Shown: piece after piece, positions 36,351 through 48,080 of the stretch
Layout: each line of letters begins with the position of its first letter
Numbering within the stretch: position 1 is the stretch's first letter
Source of the DNA: Panulirus ornatus
Lineage: Eukaryota > Arthropoda > Malacostraca > Decapoda > Palinuridae
Direction of reading: 5' to 3'
DNA: 64,000 bases
NCBI RefSeq assembly: GCF_036320965.1
Contig: NC_092265.1
Span: 2,314,501-2,378,500 of the forward strand
Position numbers and translations under genes: made by a program
Notes under the pieces: generated by a model
The model's input: the letters and a program-made list of their open reading frames with translations, nothing else
Told to the model about the DNA's origin: nothing
Database searches by the model: none

Positions 36351-37729
36351 AACTCTCCATCCCTGACTGATGTAGAGTCGCTGCTAAGTTCAAGTAGCTT
36401 CTCAGTGTGGAATTGGTTTGCCACTTATCTCGTCTGATCGTGAAGAATCACCTTCTCAAAGTCTTTCTACATTATCGTATTGGTTTCTATAAATTACCTG
36501 CATGTTTTACGTCCATCTAACACTCAAATTGCCTCAGTATGTTTCTGATTTACGTTAAGTACCATTTTCTCGTAAAGGTTTATCTCTTCACTCTATCTCA
36601 CAGGGTCGTATGTCCTTCACATGTGTCCGCTGGTGAGGACCGGTTGATACATGCATTTGTATCTCGCTAATGCAAAAAGAAGAAAAAAAAATTTATTAAA
36701 ACAACAAATTAAAGCATACGTTTTTTCCTCCCTAAGATTCTGCTTGAATATCATAAAGAGATGGTAAAGAAAATGAGATTTTATAAGATTAGAAAACTAC
36801 CAAGATGCTGTCAAGGATGGGTTGTAAGTATCACGGGGGCACGTGACGTAAATCTAACTAAATGAAAGGAATCAAAATAAAATCTCACCGTAAAATGCAT
36901 TTTAATGAAGAGTCAGAATGATGGCTGAAAGTCGGTTAGAGAAGGTATCGTCCACAGTACATAGACTACCTCCGACGTGGCCAATGGGGCTAGCCAGCCT
37001 GGTACTATCATCATTACACTGAGAGAGAGATGGAAAGGTAAGGAGGAGATACAGTTGGGAATCTAACGCATCACGACTATCATCTTCCTACAGACCAGAC
37101 GAATTTTCACAGAGCCAAGTATAAACGCACGTTAAGATGGACAACATGTCCTAGTTCTTAGCGCAGGTAAGTCATGTATTCCTTCCTCGTGAAGCTAGAA
37201 AACCAATGTTATTATCGCTACACTGAAGACTCTCAGATATGCACACGTAACATACACACCATCAGGGAAGGGACTCAGTGTAGAGCATTAGGTCGCCGCT
37301 TCAGACAGGAATACATCAACTTATCGATAAAGAAGAATTCTTTCCCGAGGAACTTAATGAAAGCTTACCATGCTAATTGGCTCCTAGGTTTTGTATCTGA
37401 AATGAGCGGGAGCCAGTTTTTCGACAGGAATATATTGCTTAATCATAGGTCGATCGCCTGTACTTCTCACCGCTAATCTACAGTCCAATGTAAGTGCCGT
37501 CTTTCTGGTCTTACATTCTCTGACATTTCTGTGTGGAAAACAAAAACAAAAACACAAGGACACGGTGGATAGTGGGCAGACTACGCCCCTTCCTCCTCGG
37601 TCAAGGGAGAATGAGTTAGGCTGGAACAATTTATGAGGGAGCGAAGGAAGTGGGTCTTTGGCGTCTATTGTCCGTCATACCAACACGTATGGGAGCCCTG
37701 ATTTACGACCGCTGACTTACGTCTATACA

Positions 37730-37735
<6 letters not shown>
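36351..37735. other. Unassigned sequence, 1.4 kb
   Basis: Contains an A-rich patch at 36,670-36,715. The 100-codon plus frame at 37,174-37,476 has no recognised motif. Confidence 0.4.

Positions 37736-37775
<40 letters not shown>
37736..37775. repeat. (TA)n microsatellite, 3' flank of the LINE insertion
   Basis: A pure TA run directly abuts the poly(T) that marks the LINE's A tail. With the array at 40,286-40,331 it probably represents one (TA)n target split by the insertion. Confidence 0.9.
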
Positions 37776-37792
<17 letters not shown>

Positions 37793-37981
37793 TTTTTTAT
37801 ACTTTGTCGCTGTCTCCCGCGTTTGCGAGGTAGCGCAAGGAAACAGACGAAAGAAATGGCCCAACCCCCCCCATACACATGTACATACACACGTCCACAC
37901 ACGCAATATACATACCTACACAGCTTTCCATGGTTTACCCCAGACGCTTCACATGCCTTGATTCAATCCACTGACAGCACG
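37775..37981 (-). other. LINE 3' UTR and poly(A) tail
   Basis: Reading the minus strand after the RT stop there is about 180 bp of GT-rich 3' UTR, ending in a GC-containing block (plus-strand 37,806-37,850, including CGCTGTCTCCCGCGTTTGCG). About 24 A (T on plus, 37,775-37,798) follow, then (TA)n. A homopolymer A tail at the 3' junction supports insertion from a polyadenylated RNA. I recall near-identical 3' ends from decapod sequence, but that is memory only. Confidence 0.8.
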
Positions 37982-39391
37982 TCAACCCCTGTATACCACA
38001 TCGCTCCAATTCACTCTATTCCTTGCCCTCCTTTCACCCTCCTGCATGTTCAGGCCCCGATCACACAAAATCCTTTTCACTCCATCTTTCCACCTCCAAT
38101 TTGGTCTCCCTCTTCTCCTCGTTCCCTCCACCTCCGACACATATATCCTCTTGGTCAATCTTTCCTCACTCATTCTCTCCATGTGCCCAAACCACTTCAA
38201 AACACCCTCTTCTGCTCTCTCAACCACGCTCTTTTTATTTCCACACATCCCTCTTACCCTTACGTTACTTACTCGATCAAACCACCTCACACCACACATT
38301 GTCCTCAAACATCTCATTTCCAGCACATCCATCCTCCTGCGCACAACTCTATCCATAGCCCACGCCTCGCAACCATACAACATTGTTGGAACCACTATTC
38401 CTTCAAACATACCCATTTTTGCTTTCCGGGATAATGTTCTCGACTTCCACACATTTTTCAAGGCTCCCAAAATTTTCGCCCCCTCCCCCACCCTATGATC
38501 CACTTCCGCTTCCATGGTTCCATCCGCTGACAGATCCACTCCCAGATATCTAAAACACTTCACTTCCTCCAGCCTCTCACCATTCAAACTCACCTCCCAA
38601 TTGACTTGACCCTCAACCCTACTGTACCTAATAACCTTGCTCTTATTGACATTCACTCTTAACTTTCTTCTTCCACACACTTTACCAAACTCCGTCACCA
38701 GCTTCTGCAGTTTCTCACATGAATCCGCCACCAGCGCTGTATCATCAGCGAACAACAACTGACTCACTTCCCAAGCTCTCTCATCCCCAACAGACTTCAT
38801 ACTTGCCCCTCTTTCCAAAACTCTTGCATTTACCTCCCTAACAACCCCATCCATAAACAAATTAAACAACCATGGAGACATCACACACCCCTGCCGCAAA
38901 CCTACATTCACTGAGAACCAATCACTTTCCTCTCTTCCTACACGTACACATGCCTTACATCCTCGATAAAAACTTTTCACTGCTTCTAACAACTTGCCTC
39001 CCACACCATATATTCTTAATACCTTCCACAGAGCATCTCTATCAACTCTATCATATGCCTTCTCCAGATCCATAAATGCTACATACAAATCCATTTGCTT
39101 TTCTAAGTATTTCTCACATACATTCTTCAAAGCAAACACCTGATCCACACATCCTCTACCACTTCTGAAACCACACTGCTCTTCCCCAATCTGATGCTCT
39201 GTACATGCCTTCACCCTCTCAATCACTACCCTCCCATATAATTTACCAGGAATACTCAACAAACTTATACCTCTGTAATTTGAGCACTCACTCTTATCCC
39301 CTTTGCCTTTGTACAATGGCACTATGCAAGCATTCCGCCAATCCTCAGGCACCTCACCATGAGTCATACATACATTAAATAACCTTACCAA
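37982..39391 (-). CDS. Reverse transcriptase half of LINE ORF2 (5'-truncated, open, 469 codons)
   Basis: The product copies the element's RNA into DNA at the nicked target. Motifs are all present: the N-terminal RT block with WRNACIVPLYKGKGDKS near residues 18-34, NYRGISLLS at 38-46, motif A AFMDLEKAYDRV at 105-116, motif B GLRQGCVMSPWLFNLFMD at 164-181, and the catalytic FADD at 204-207. Next comes a C-terminal domain containing PTMLYGCEAW and WFGHMERM, then RRRGRP near 425-430, a tail common in RTE-like and related LINEs. There is no frameshift or stop. The listed start is a TTG; the true ORF began far upstream in the endonuclease, which is now inverted next door, so no functional start exists. 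The natural stop is a TGA at the low-coordinate end. Many plus-strand frames across it are shadows. Confidence 0.92.
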   Translation of the reverse strand: MVRLFNVCMTHGEVPEDWRNACIVPLYKGKGDKSECSNYRGISLLSIPGKLYGRVVIERVKACTEHQIGEEQCGFRSGRGCVDQVFALKNVCEKYLEKQMDLYVAFMDLEKAYDRVDRDALWKVLRIYGVGGKLLEAVKSFYRGCKACVRVGREESDWFSVNVGLRQGCVMSPWLFNLFMDGVVREVNARVLERGASMKSVGDERAWEVSQLLFADDTALVADSCEKLQKLVTEFGKVCGRRKLRVNVNKSKVIRYSRVEGQVNWEVSLNGERLEEVKCFRYLGVDLSADGTMEAEVDHRVGEGAKILGALKNVWKSRTLSRKAKMGMFEGIVVPTMLYGCEAWAMDRVVRRRMDVLEMRCLRTMCGVRWFDRVSNVRVRGMCGNKKSVVERAEEGVLKWFGHMERMSEERLTKRIYVSEVEGTRRRGRPNWRWKDGVKRILCDRGLNMQEGERRARNRVNWSDVVYRG

Positions 39392-39399
39392 CCAGTCCA

Positions 39400-40283
39400 G
39401 TGTTAATGGACAGGCGTGCGAAAGAGAGACTTTTGGATGTCAATGTGCTGAGAGGTGCAACTGGAGGGATGTCTGATCATTATCTTGTGGAGGCTAAGGT
39501 GAAGATTAGTATGGGTTTTCAGAAAAGAAGAGTGAATGTTGGGGTGAAGAAGGTGGTGAGAGTAAGTGAGCTTGGGAAGGAGACCTGTGTGAAGAAGTAT
39601 CAGGAGAGACTGTGTACAGAATGGAAAAAGGTGAGAACAATGGAAGTAAGGGGAGTGGGGGAGGAATGGGATGTATTTAGGGAATCAGTGATGGATTGCG
39701 CAAAAGATGCTTGTGGCATGAGAAGAGTGGGAGGTGGGCTGTTTAGAAAGGGTAGTGAGTGGTGGGATGAAGAAGTAAGAGTATTAGTGAAAGAGAAGAG
39801 AGAGGCATTTGGACGATTTTTGCAGGGAAAAAATGCAATTGAGTGGGAGAAGTATAAAAGAAAGAGACAGGAGGTCAAGAGAAAGGTGCAAGAGGTGAAA
39901 AAAAGGGCAAATGAGAGTTGGGGTGAGAGACTATCAGTAAATTTTAGGGAGAATAAAAAGATGTTCTGGAAGGAGGTAAATAGGGTGCGTAAGACAAGGG
40001 AGCAAATGGGAACTTCAGTAAAGGGCGTAAATGGGGAGGTGATAACAAGTAGTGGTGATGTGAGAAGGAGATGGAATGAGTATTTTGAAGGTTTGTTGAA
40101 TGTGTCTGATGACAGAGTGGCAGATATAGGGTGTTTGGGTCGAGGTGGTGTGCAAAGTGAGAGGGTTAGGGAAAATGATTTGGTAAACAGAGAAGAGGTA
40201 GTAAAAGCTTTGCGGAAGATGAAAGCCGGCAAGGCAGCAGGTTTGGATGGTATTGCAGTGGAATTTATTAAAAAAGGGGGTGA

Positions 40284-40287
<4 letters not shown>
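39400..40287 (+). pseudogene. Inverted 5' portion of the same LINE ORF2: endonuclease end, linker and RT block 0
   Basis: The frame is open for about 295 codons, then runs into (TA)n. Near the start, SDHYLVEAKVKI is the C-terminal signature of AP-like endonucleases of non-LTR elements, with the conserved SDH. A long basic, probably helical linker follows, containing SEWWDEEVRVLVKEKREAF and KEVNRVRKTREQ. The fragment ends with EEVVKALRKMKAGKAAGLDG and EFIKKGGD, the block immediately before RT motif 1. The upstream catalytic part of the endonuclease is missing, so the copy is 5'-truncated as well as inverted. The real sequence stops near 40,287; the listed ATG lies within the LINE reading frame and is not a true start. 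The opposite-strand frame is a shadow. Confidence 0.88.

Positions 40288-40331
<44 letters not shown>
40286..40331. repeat. (TA)n microsatellite, 5' flank of the LINE insertion
   Basis: A pure TA run begins exactly where the inverted LINE segment ends (TGACTGTA then TATA). The shared TA at the junction is the microhomology expected if a (TA)n overhang primed internally on the LINE RNA. Confidence 0.9.
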
Positions 40332-40334
<3 letters not shown>

Positions 40335-40739
40335 GAAAATCACAACAAACACGTGACTACGTAAATGCAAATACAACGCAAGGGAAAGGAGATTTGAGAA
40401 TCCTGAGCGCTTTCATGTATTACCACATCTTCACGGAATAATTAGAGAGAGAGAAGATAGATACAGTACAGGTTATGTATACAGAATCGGAGGAAACATG
40501 GAATGGGGTCAAGTGGTCTCATAATTACTGTGAGACGAGGTTGGCACAAGGTCCTGCGTGACCCACCCTCAACCTAACCTTGACCTGACAACTGCTGGAT
40601 GACCCCACTCAGGTAAGATCGGACACAAGGTTGACTTACATAACAACTTATACTTAAGAACAGTTAATACAACTTTCTATAATCTCCTCTACACTAAATG
40701 GATCTAATTTCTACATGTCTTGACTGATAATACATTATC
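40332..40739. other. Unassigned sequence
   Basis: The 5' genomic flank of the split LINE. Nothing recognised. Confidence 0.4.
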
Positions 40740-41160
40740 CTCATGGTGTTCAGTTATGCTGCATTCTATTTCTTTCATCACTATCGCTACATTAACATTA
40801 AGCTTGCCATTTTTTCCATTTAACTGGACGTCTACCTCTCTGGGGCCCAGTTCATATACTTCCTGGCACTTCTGGTGCCTTCCATGTTTGTGTATGGCCA
40901 TGCCATCTTACCTTGTTCTTTTCATACACTTCTACTGCAGATGTAACATCCAGATCCTCTCTTATCCTGGCGTTTCTCATCTTATCCATCCTTGTAACTT
41001 CTTTTATTAGCCTCAGTGCTCTCACTTCGGCAGTGCGGGTGTGAACTTGTTTTGGTTGTGAAAGACGAGGCTTCTGATCCATATATTGAAATGGGTCTTA
41101 GAATCGTGGCCCATATTATTGTTTTGCATTTCAGCATTACATTTTCATCTTTATTATAGG
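40740..41160 (-). pseudogene. Decayed C-terminal fragment of another LINE lineage
   Basis: On the minus strand RPISIYGSEASSFTT (one frame) is followed, after a frameshift, by RTAEVRALRLIKEVTRMDKM, RNARIREDLDVTSAVEVYEK and NKVRWHGHTQTWKAPEVPGS. These match the C-terminal pattern YGSEtW..t, GVTRLDKIRN, IRE.LGV..., RWYGHV and EVPG.R.RGRP found in RTE-like and related elements. The final R-rich motif has mutated to GPREVDVQL. Sequence is clearly divergent from the 38 kb lineage (TMCGVRWFDR there). The upstream stretch to about 41,370 may be further decayed RT but I cannot support it residue by residue. Confidence 0.6.
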
Positions 41161-41844
41161 GTATAACATACTATACTCTGCATTGTATTTGATAAATCTG
41201 TTTTTCACTTCCATTTGCTGTAGATTTTCATCATTGAATATTACTCTCAAGTTCTCTAGAATGTTTTCCTGAAGTGTCTGTTGATAATCGTCTCTGTTAA
41301 CAATGTGATCTGGAGAGCTATACGTCCCTGTGTTGCCATACGTTGTAATGCCACAACACACACTCAATTACGGAGAATCATGTTCGCGGTCTGGAACTTC
41401 GTGAGGATCCCCGCGCCCCAGGTAATGCAGCTCTGGCAATCAATTCGACCACTTACATGGAAAGTTGCCTTGTCGGAAATCATAAGCAATGACGTAATGT
41501 CTGTCTGATCGTTTCTCGTCTCCAGAAATATGTCGCAAGGTGTCACTCTCGCGAACACTGTCTACAAGTATTATATCTACACGATATGAACACGATAGAG
41601 ACGCAGTCCTAAATCTCTGTGCATACTTCTCATGACGTTCCTTCTGTGTTGTTAAAGGCTGTACTCTAAAGCAAGAGCAAGAAAATACAATACTCCTCTG
41701 AAGCAAGAAAGGTTCTTACGGAGACTGTACTCCCTTCTGTCCACTAACGACTATACAGTCTAGTGGAAGACGATTTCTCCCTCTCAGTGCAACCACCAGC
41801 AGGGGAAGTAACGCAAAGCATCGCTCGCAGTCCTGTCATACGCT
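41161..41844. other. Unassigned sequence between two LINE remnants
   Basis: May hold further decayed RT on the minus strand up to about 41,370. The overlapping frames on both strands at 41.28-41.71 kb are unrecognised. Confidence 0.35.
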
Positions 41845-42287
41845 TTGTCCTGATTCATAAGTAACTCATACAAATCCTTCTGTTTCTCTAAGCATTCCTA
41901 CCACATTCTCCAAAGCAAACACCTAATCCACACAACCTCTACCATTCCTGAAACACATTGTTCCTTCCCAGTCTGATGTTCTGCGCATACCACTACTCTT
42001 TCAATCAACATTATCCGAAACTGCTTAACAGAAAAATTCAACAAACTTACACCTCTGTAATTAGAATATTCACCTTTATTCCCTTTGCCTTTATGCATGC
42101 CTTCCGCCAATGCTCAGGCATCTCACCATAATCCATACATTCACTGAAAATTCTAATTAACCAATCAACAACACAAGTCAACTCTTTTCTTAAGAAATTC
42201 AACTGCAGCAACATTCACTCCAGCCACCTTGCCACTTTTCATACAACGCAAGGCTTTCACCACCTCTTCTCTTTTCACCAGTCATGG
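41845..42287 (-). pseudogene. Decayed LINE RT fragment, same lineage as the 38-40 kb element
   Basis: Read on the minus strand from 42,287, the frame gives KREEVVKALRCMKSGKVAG, then DWLIRIFSECMDYGEMPEHW, then after frameshifts HKGKGNKGEYSNYRGVSLL and CAEHQTGKEQC. These match, in order, the end of the plus-strand half and the start of the minus-strand half of the split element at 37.7-40.3 kb. It therefore shows the ancestral contiguous order of blocks that are inverted there. Stops and frameshifts are frequent and motifs A to C are mostly lost. It ends near a stretch similar to KQKDLYELLMNQDK, corresponding to the region just before RT motif A. This is an old insertion with no coding potential. 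Confidence 0.8.
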
Positions 42288-42599
42288 ACGAGCTCCCATG
42301 CCAAATGTAAACAGCATCGTTCACGGTGCATTAGGAGAGCGATCTTTTACTGTGATAGGATTTACCGAAGAAATGTATGTTTGAGCGAAATACGATTTAC
42401 TACCTGAAGGGCAGAGTAATCCACAGACGATACATAATGAGCTACTTTGACATTAACCCAAAGCAGACGAACGCCGGAGCCCCTCGCCAAGGTGAGGTCT
42501 TATACCCTCTTCTGTTACGACCAGACAGGCAGGCTAACAAAAGCTTAAGCAGCCACGAGTGACTTATTAAAATTATTCTCCGCGTGGCTGGGAGGAAGA
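42288..42599. other. Unassigned sequence
   Basis: No feature seen. Confidence 0.4.
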
Positions 42600-42830
42600 G
42601 TAGGATCTAAAGCGTCCAGACATGCACGTCAGAAGGCAGCCATTAGCGTCAGCGATGGTGTGGTCATCATCCTCTGCCGCAGCTCACTGGATGATGGGCA
42701 AAAACAAGAATAACTGGAAATCAATCGTTCTTTCGACTGACACATACGCCCCACGGACCAGCTCGCCGTTTCCTGTTTAATCAAGACAACAGAAATTAAC
42801 GCATCGATTAGAACCAATTTTATGCTTCAC
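42600..42830 (+). promoter_or_regulatory. Candidate conserved non-coding element
   Basis: GCAGCCATTAGCGTCAGCG, CTGGAAATCAATCG, GCCGTTTCCTGTTTAATC, GCATCGATTAG and CCAATTTTATGC within 200 bp of balanced composition: homeodomain-, ETS- and Hox/Pbx-type words. Confidence 0.28.
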
Positions 42831-43126
42831 AATTAACAGAGATTATAATATCTTATCTGCTGTGTGGTTTTTGTTATCAACTAACTTTGAATAATGTTGA
42901 TGTTTATCGTTTACGAGATAAGTTCTACATTTTCACGCTACATTTACAATCCTCACATTGTATCACTCTGTACACATGTAATATTCAACGAAGACGAACT
43001 ACCACTCAGTCACACATGAACTCAACTGGCGATAAGGACTGTCGGCGGTATCATAGACTGGTGTTTATGTGGGGATAAAGATGTTTGCTTTTGTTACTCC
43101 AACCAATTGAAGAAGGGAGAGAATGT

Positions 43127-43135
43127 TGTGTGTGT

Positions 43136-43193
<58 letters not shown>
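43127..43193. repeat. (GT)n microsatellite
   Basis: About 33 GT units with one TATG interruption near 43,139. Confidence 0.95.
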
Positions 43194-43194
<1 letters not shown>

Positions 43195-43229
43195 GTTATT
43201 ATTTATTAGTGACAATGGGGTGGGAGCTT

Positions 43230-43410
43230 TACACTCGTGGGACCCAACCCCCTGCCTTTCTATTTTTCATGTTTTTCTCTTTTCAAATGGAACTTGAATT
43301 TACTTTCTCTTCCTTTAGCTTGTTCCATGAGCCCACCACAGCTGTGTTGCTGAAGGAAATGCTTCCTCATGACCCTCCGCGCGCTTCTCTTGCCTTACTT
43401 TACGGTGTGG
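43230..43410 (-). pseudogene. Possible LINE C-terminal fragment
   Basis: On the minus strand the frame GSISFSNTAVVGSWNKLKEE followed by KVNSSSI resembles the terminal block FF.NRVV..WN.LPEEVVNA.S of CR1/L2-type LINEs. It is only about 25 residues and nothing upstream is clearly LINE, so chance similarity is possible. The plus-strand 177-codon frame across it begins inside (GT)n and I do not accept it as a gene. Confidence 0.38.
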
Positions 43411-43763
43411 TCTCTTACTCTGAACTCTCATCAAACACCAGGAAAACTACGCTATGTAGATGTTGTAACGATCATCTGGGAAGTGACACGCCGTTATCGT
43501 GTCTACCTTTACCCCTTCTTGGCCTCGGCTCCGCCTCCCTTCTCCACGTAGCTCATTCCATCCACGTCTGGCACAGTGCCATCCCTGTGAAATTTCTTCA
43601 GAGTCTACAGCAGTTTCGTTCTACGTGCTTCCTCAAGTAAGGAGAACAGTGTCGCATTATATTCCTTTTGTGGTCTGATGTACTACTTATTGATTATCTT
43701 CTTAAATGCTTCAGTGTTTGTGTACTTGAACCTAACTTTGTCACTGACCAAAGTATGGTTCAC

Positions 43764-43908
43764 GTTCCTCACGATCCTTCTCATGTGATGGTCTTCCTCA
43801 CGATCCTTCTCACGTGATGGTCTTCCTCACGATCCTTCTCACGTGATGGTCTTCCTCACGATCCTTCTCACGTGATGGTCTTCCTCACGATCCTTCTCAT
43901 GTGATGTT
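43764..43908 (+). repeat. 29-bp minisatellite, five copies, nearly identical
   Basis: CTTCCTCACGATCCTTCTCA plus CGTGATGGT, period 29. Inner copies are identical; the first and last carry CATGTG for CACGTG. Five units by hand count. Confidence 0.9.
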
Positions 43909-44430
43909 TTCACGAGGTGTTCTGCGTGATGTCAACTTCAAGGTTTCCATCATGTAACGCCTCTTCTAAATTGTTTTCCCCAACAACTATTTACAACTCT
44001 TCGACTCCTTGACTCTCTGTCACGAAGCACTGCTCACTCTCCACACATCCATGAGCTGAAACCCTCTACGCAGAGGCATTCAGCGTACAGGGGTTGCGTA
44101 GGTCCTACCACCGGCGTTCCTTGCGGGGTCGAGGGCATCTGGAACAGATTATCAACGAGTCATCACAAGCTTCTGGCTGTCACGCCCGCTTTTCCAACAC
44201 ACCCGACCGACCTCTTTTTACATGGGAAGTATGTTTATGCCTAGTATGGCATGAGGAAATGCACTGATATGAGGATCAGAGTGTGAGGTATGAGGAGAGG
44301 ATGAGTGTGTTTCGTATGTAGGCGTAATGAGAGAGTAGTATGAGGGGGAGAAATGGGCAGCACCGGGAGAGGAGACGTGAGATACGGGAACACGTGGTCT
44401 GCAGTCGCTAAACATGAGACAGATTAATTG
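43909..44430. other. Unassigned sequence
   Basis: No feature seen between two minisatellites. Confidence 0.4.
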
Positions 44431-44440
44431 AATGCGGGTA

Positions 44441-44860
44441 CAGGGGGGTGTGGACCAGCCTGGAGCCGCCCGGGAGTGCACAGGGGGGTGTGGACCAGCC
44501 AGGAGCAGTCCGGGGGTGCACAGGGGGGTGTGGACCAGCCTGGAGCCGTCCAGGGGGTGCACAGGGGGGGTGTGGACCAGCCTGGAGCCGTCCAGGGGGT
44601 GCACAGGGGGTGTGGACCAGCCTGGAGCAGTCCGGGGGTGCACAGGGGGGTGTGGACCAGCCAGGAGCAGTCCGGGGGTGCACAGGGGGGTGTGGACCAG
44701 CTTGGAGCCGTCCAGGGGGTGCACAGGGGTGTGTGGACCAGCCTGGAGCCGTCCAGGGGGTGCACAGGGGGGTGTGGACCAGCCTGGAGCCGCCCAAGGG
44801 GTACACAGGGGGGTGTGGACCAGTCAAGAGTAGTCCGAGGGGCGCACGGGGGATGTGTGG
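44441..44860 (+). repeat. 40-bp GC-rich minisatellite, about ten copies
   Basis: The unit begins CAGGGGGGTGTGGACCAGCC and continues TGGAGCCGTCCAGGGGGTGC, with 40-41 bp period. Copies alternate between TGGAGCCGTCCAG and AGGAGCAGTCCGG types. Because 40 is not a multiple of three, the frame rotates every unit, and frames of 130-177 codons open in several frames on both strands. They are artefacts of a stop-free unit. Confidence 0.92.
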
Positions 44861-45169
44861 ACCATCCTCTACCACAACCGTATACATCCTCCACCACAAC
44901 CGCAACCACAATGTTCTTGGTTATTTCGGCCTGAGGCCTATCAACTGCCAGGGCCATCTATGCTGTCATCGCTGAGGTACATCATCCACCCTCACTCCGC
45001 GTGTGGCTCCACGTCCACTTGTTACTCGTCGTTTCGCCACACAGAGGCGTAACGGGTTCTTCATAAACAAGAGGACCAACTCTTACGTTAAGACTAACGT
45101 AGTCTGGCAAACCTGTTTTCCTCCTTTTCATTGTATTGCAATTTATTCCTCTCTGAGCACTAAGTTAAC

Positions 45170-45171
<2 letters not shown>
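44861..45171. other. Unassigned sequence
   Basis: CCACAACCGTATACATCCTC and related words just after the minisatellite; nothing else. Confidence 0.35.

Positions 45172-45260
<89 letters not shown>
45172..45260. repeat. (GA)n microsatellite
   Basis: About 44 GA units. Confidence 0.95.
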
Positions 45261-45263
<3 letters not shown>

Positions 45264-46012
45264 CATTGAAGTTGTGGGTACGTTATCGTAAGTCTTTCAC
45301 GTTAAATCTACAAGTGCTACCTATAAAGAAAACGGAGAGACTATCATCAGGCACAATGGGACGCCTCGTACATAAATCTCACCGTTAATTAGCCTCTGAA
45401 AAGCGTCTTACATCTGATCTCTGATAAATACTCAATACTCACCACACACAGAAATAAGAGACAATGATCTCTCAACAATGAAAATGAAACATAAGTCAGA
45501 ATATGTCTATGTACATATATATATATATATTTGCAATGACCTGTGTATACGCAAACACATGTGAGATATATAGTACAACTGTATGAAAAAAACTGACAGG
45601 TAACATTGGATACACACAGCAGAACTGATCCTGTTTAATTAGGAGAAAGAGATCAATTTCCCTGATGTTACATCATTTCTAGGTCATTGTTGAGATAATC
45701 GAATATATAATTCATGTTCGAATGCACCTCGTCCGTCCCGGGGCGTGCGTGGACCATGACACGAATGAAATTGTTTGTCAGTAGATGAAGTTTCGTGCGA
45801 GTTGTGAATGATGCACTCCACTCGTAACCCCAGACATCATGGCTTCTCGTTCATCATTCACGGCTGTCATTCACTCGAGGCATGAGACATTATAATGATA
45901 AACATTCGCTTCCTTCATTAAACAGTCGTTCAGCATAATGCAAATGTACCTTTATGAAGCAGTCAGCCCCGTTGGTCAGGCTCCCAGCGTGGAACCTGAC
46001 GCTACATTCACT

Positions 46013-46014
<2 letters not shown>
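45261..46014. other. Unassigned sequence
   Basis: Contains a short (TA)n at 45,515-45,530. Nothing else recognised. Confidence 0.4.

Positions 46015-46058
<44 letters not shown>
46015..46058. repeat. (GT)n microsatellite
   Basis: About 22 GT units. Confidence 0.95.
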
Positions 46059-46059
<1 letters not shown>

Positions 46060-46166
46060 TAATTACTTGTGTGTTACGGGGGAGAGCTTTAAACCCGTGT
46101 TGCCCCGTTTCTTAACCTTGTATGTATTTAACATGTCTTTACATACACACAGCAGCAGCCTAAGCC

Positions 46167-46168
<2 letters not shown>

Positions 46169-46232
<64 letters not shown>
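46169..46232. repeat. (GT)n microsatellite
   Basis: About 32 GT units. Confidence 0.95.
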
Positions 46233-47725
<1,493 letters not shown>

Positions 47726-47990
47726 GTAAAAGCAGGAATTTATCTGCAAATACTAATTCCTTGCACATGCTTCTAAAGGTTGCAGTGGTGTATAACTTAA
47801 GAGGTTGTCCTCTAATTATCGCCAGCAGTCGGCGTTAAGGGTCTGAGCTGTAAATACCGTCAACACTTGCAGTTGATGATCTGACCTTTATATATTGCCT
47901 CACTGACATATGTTCTTAGGGTTGACTCGTAACATCATGGCCTTGTGTTAGTTAGTTCGCGGTAGTCTGAATATCTGCCGTTATACGAGA

Positions 47991-48079
<89 letters not shown>
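47991..48079. repeat. (TA)n microsatellite abutting a LINE remnant
   Basis: About 40 TA units, then TTTATATATAT before the LINE sequence starts. Confidence 0.95.

Positions 48080-48080
<1 letters not shown>

Larger units (their letters stand above)
37736..40331 (-). mobile_element. RTE-like non-LTR retrotransposon insertion with inverted 5' half, embedded in (TA)n
   Basis: In minus-strand sense the element has an inverted 5' segment (plus-strand sense, about 39,400-40,287), then a correctly oriented 3' segment (about 39,398 down to 37,799), then a poly(A) tail seen as about 24 T at 37,775-37,798. Both outer boundaries abut (TA)n arrays, at 37,736-37,775 and 40,286-40,331. Neither half has an internal stop, so the copy is young. 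The two halves belong to one element: the plus half ends in the first RT block and the minus half starts just after it. The related copy at 42.2 kb has the same two blocks contiguous. Twin priming during target-primed reverse transcription is known to give this arrangement. Clade assignment rests on the RT and C-terminal motifs and is less certain than the structure. Confidence 0.88.

Noticed and set aside
37658..38498. 258- and 150-codon plus-strand frames
   Set aside because: Antisense shadows of the LINE reverse transcriptase and its 3' UTR, beginning through (TA)n and poly(T).
39600..40376. 258-codon minus-strand frame
   Set aside because: Antisense shadow of the inverted LINE segment.
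43107..43640. 177-codon plus-strand frame
   Set aside because: Starts inside (GT)n and has no recognised domain; part may be antisense to a LINE fragment.
43764..43908. CRISPR-like array
   Set aside because: Units are contiguous without unique spacers; the context is eukaryotic.
44424..44975. Frames of 130-177 codons on both strands
   Set aside because: All arise from the 40-bp stop-free minisatellite; several frames open at once is the signature of a repeat.
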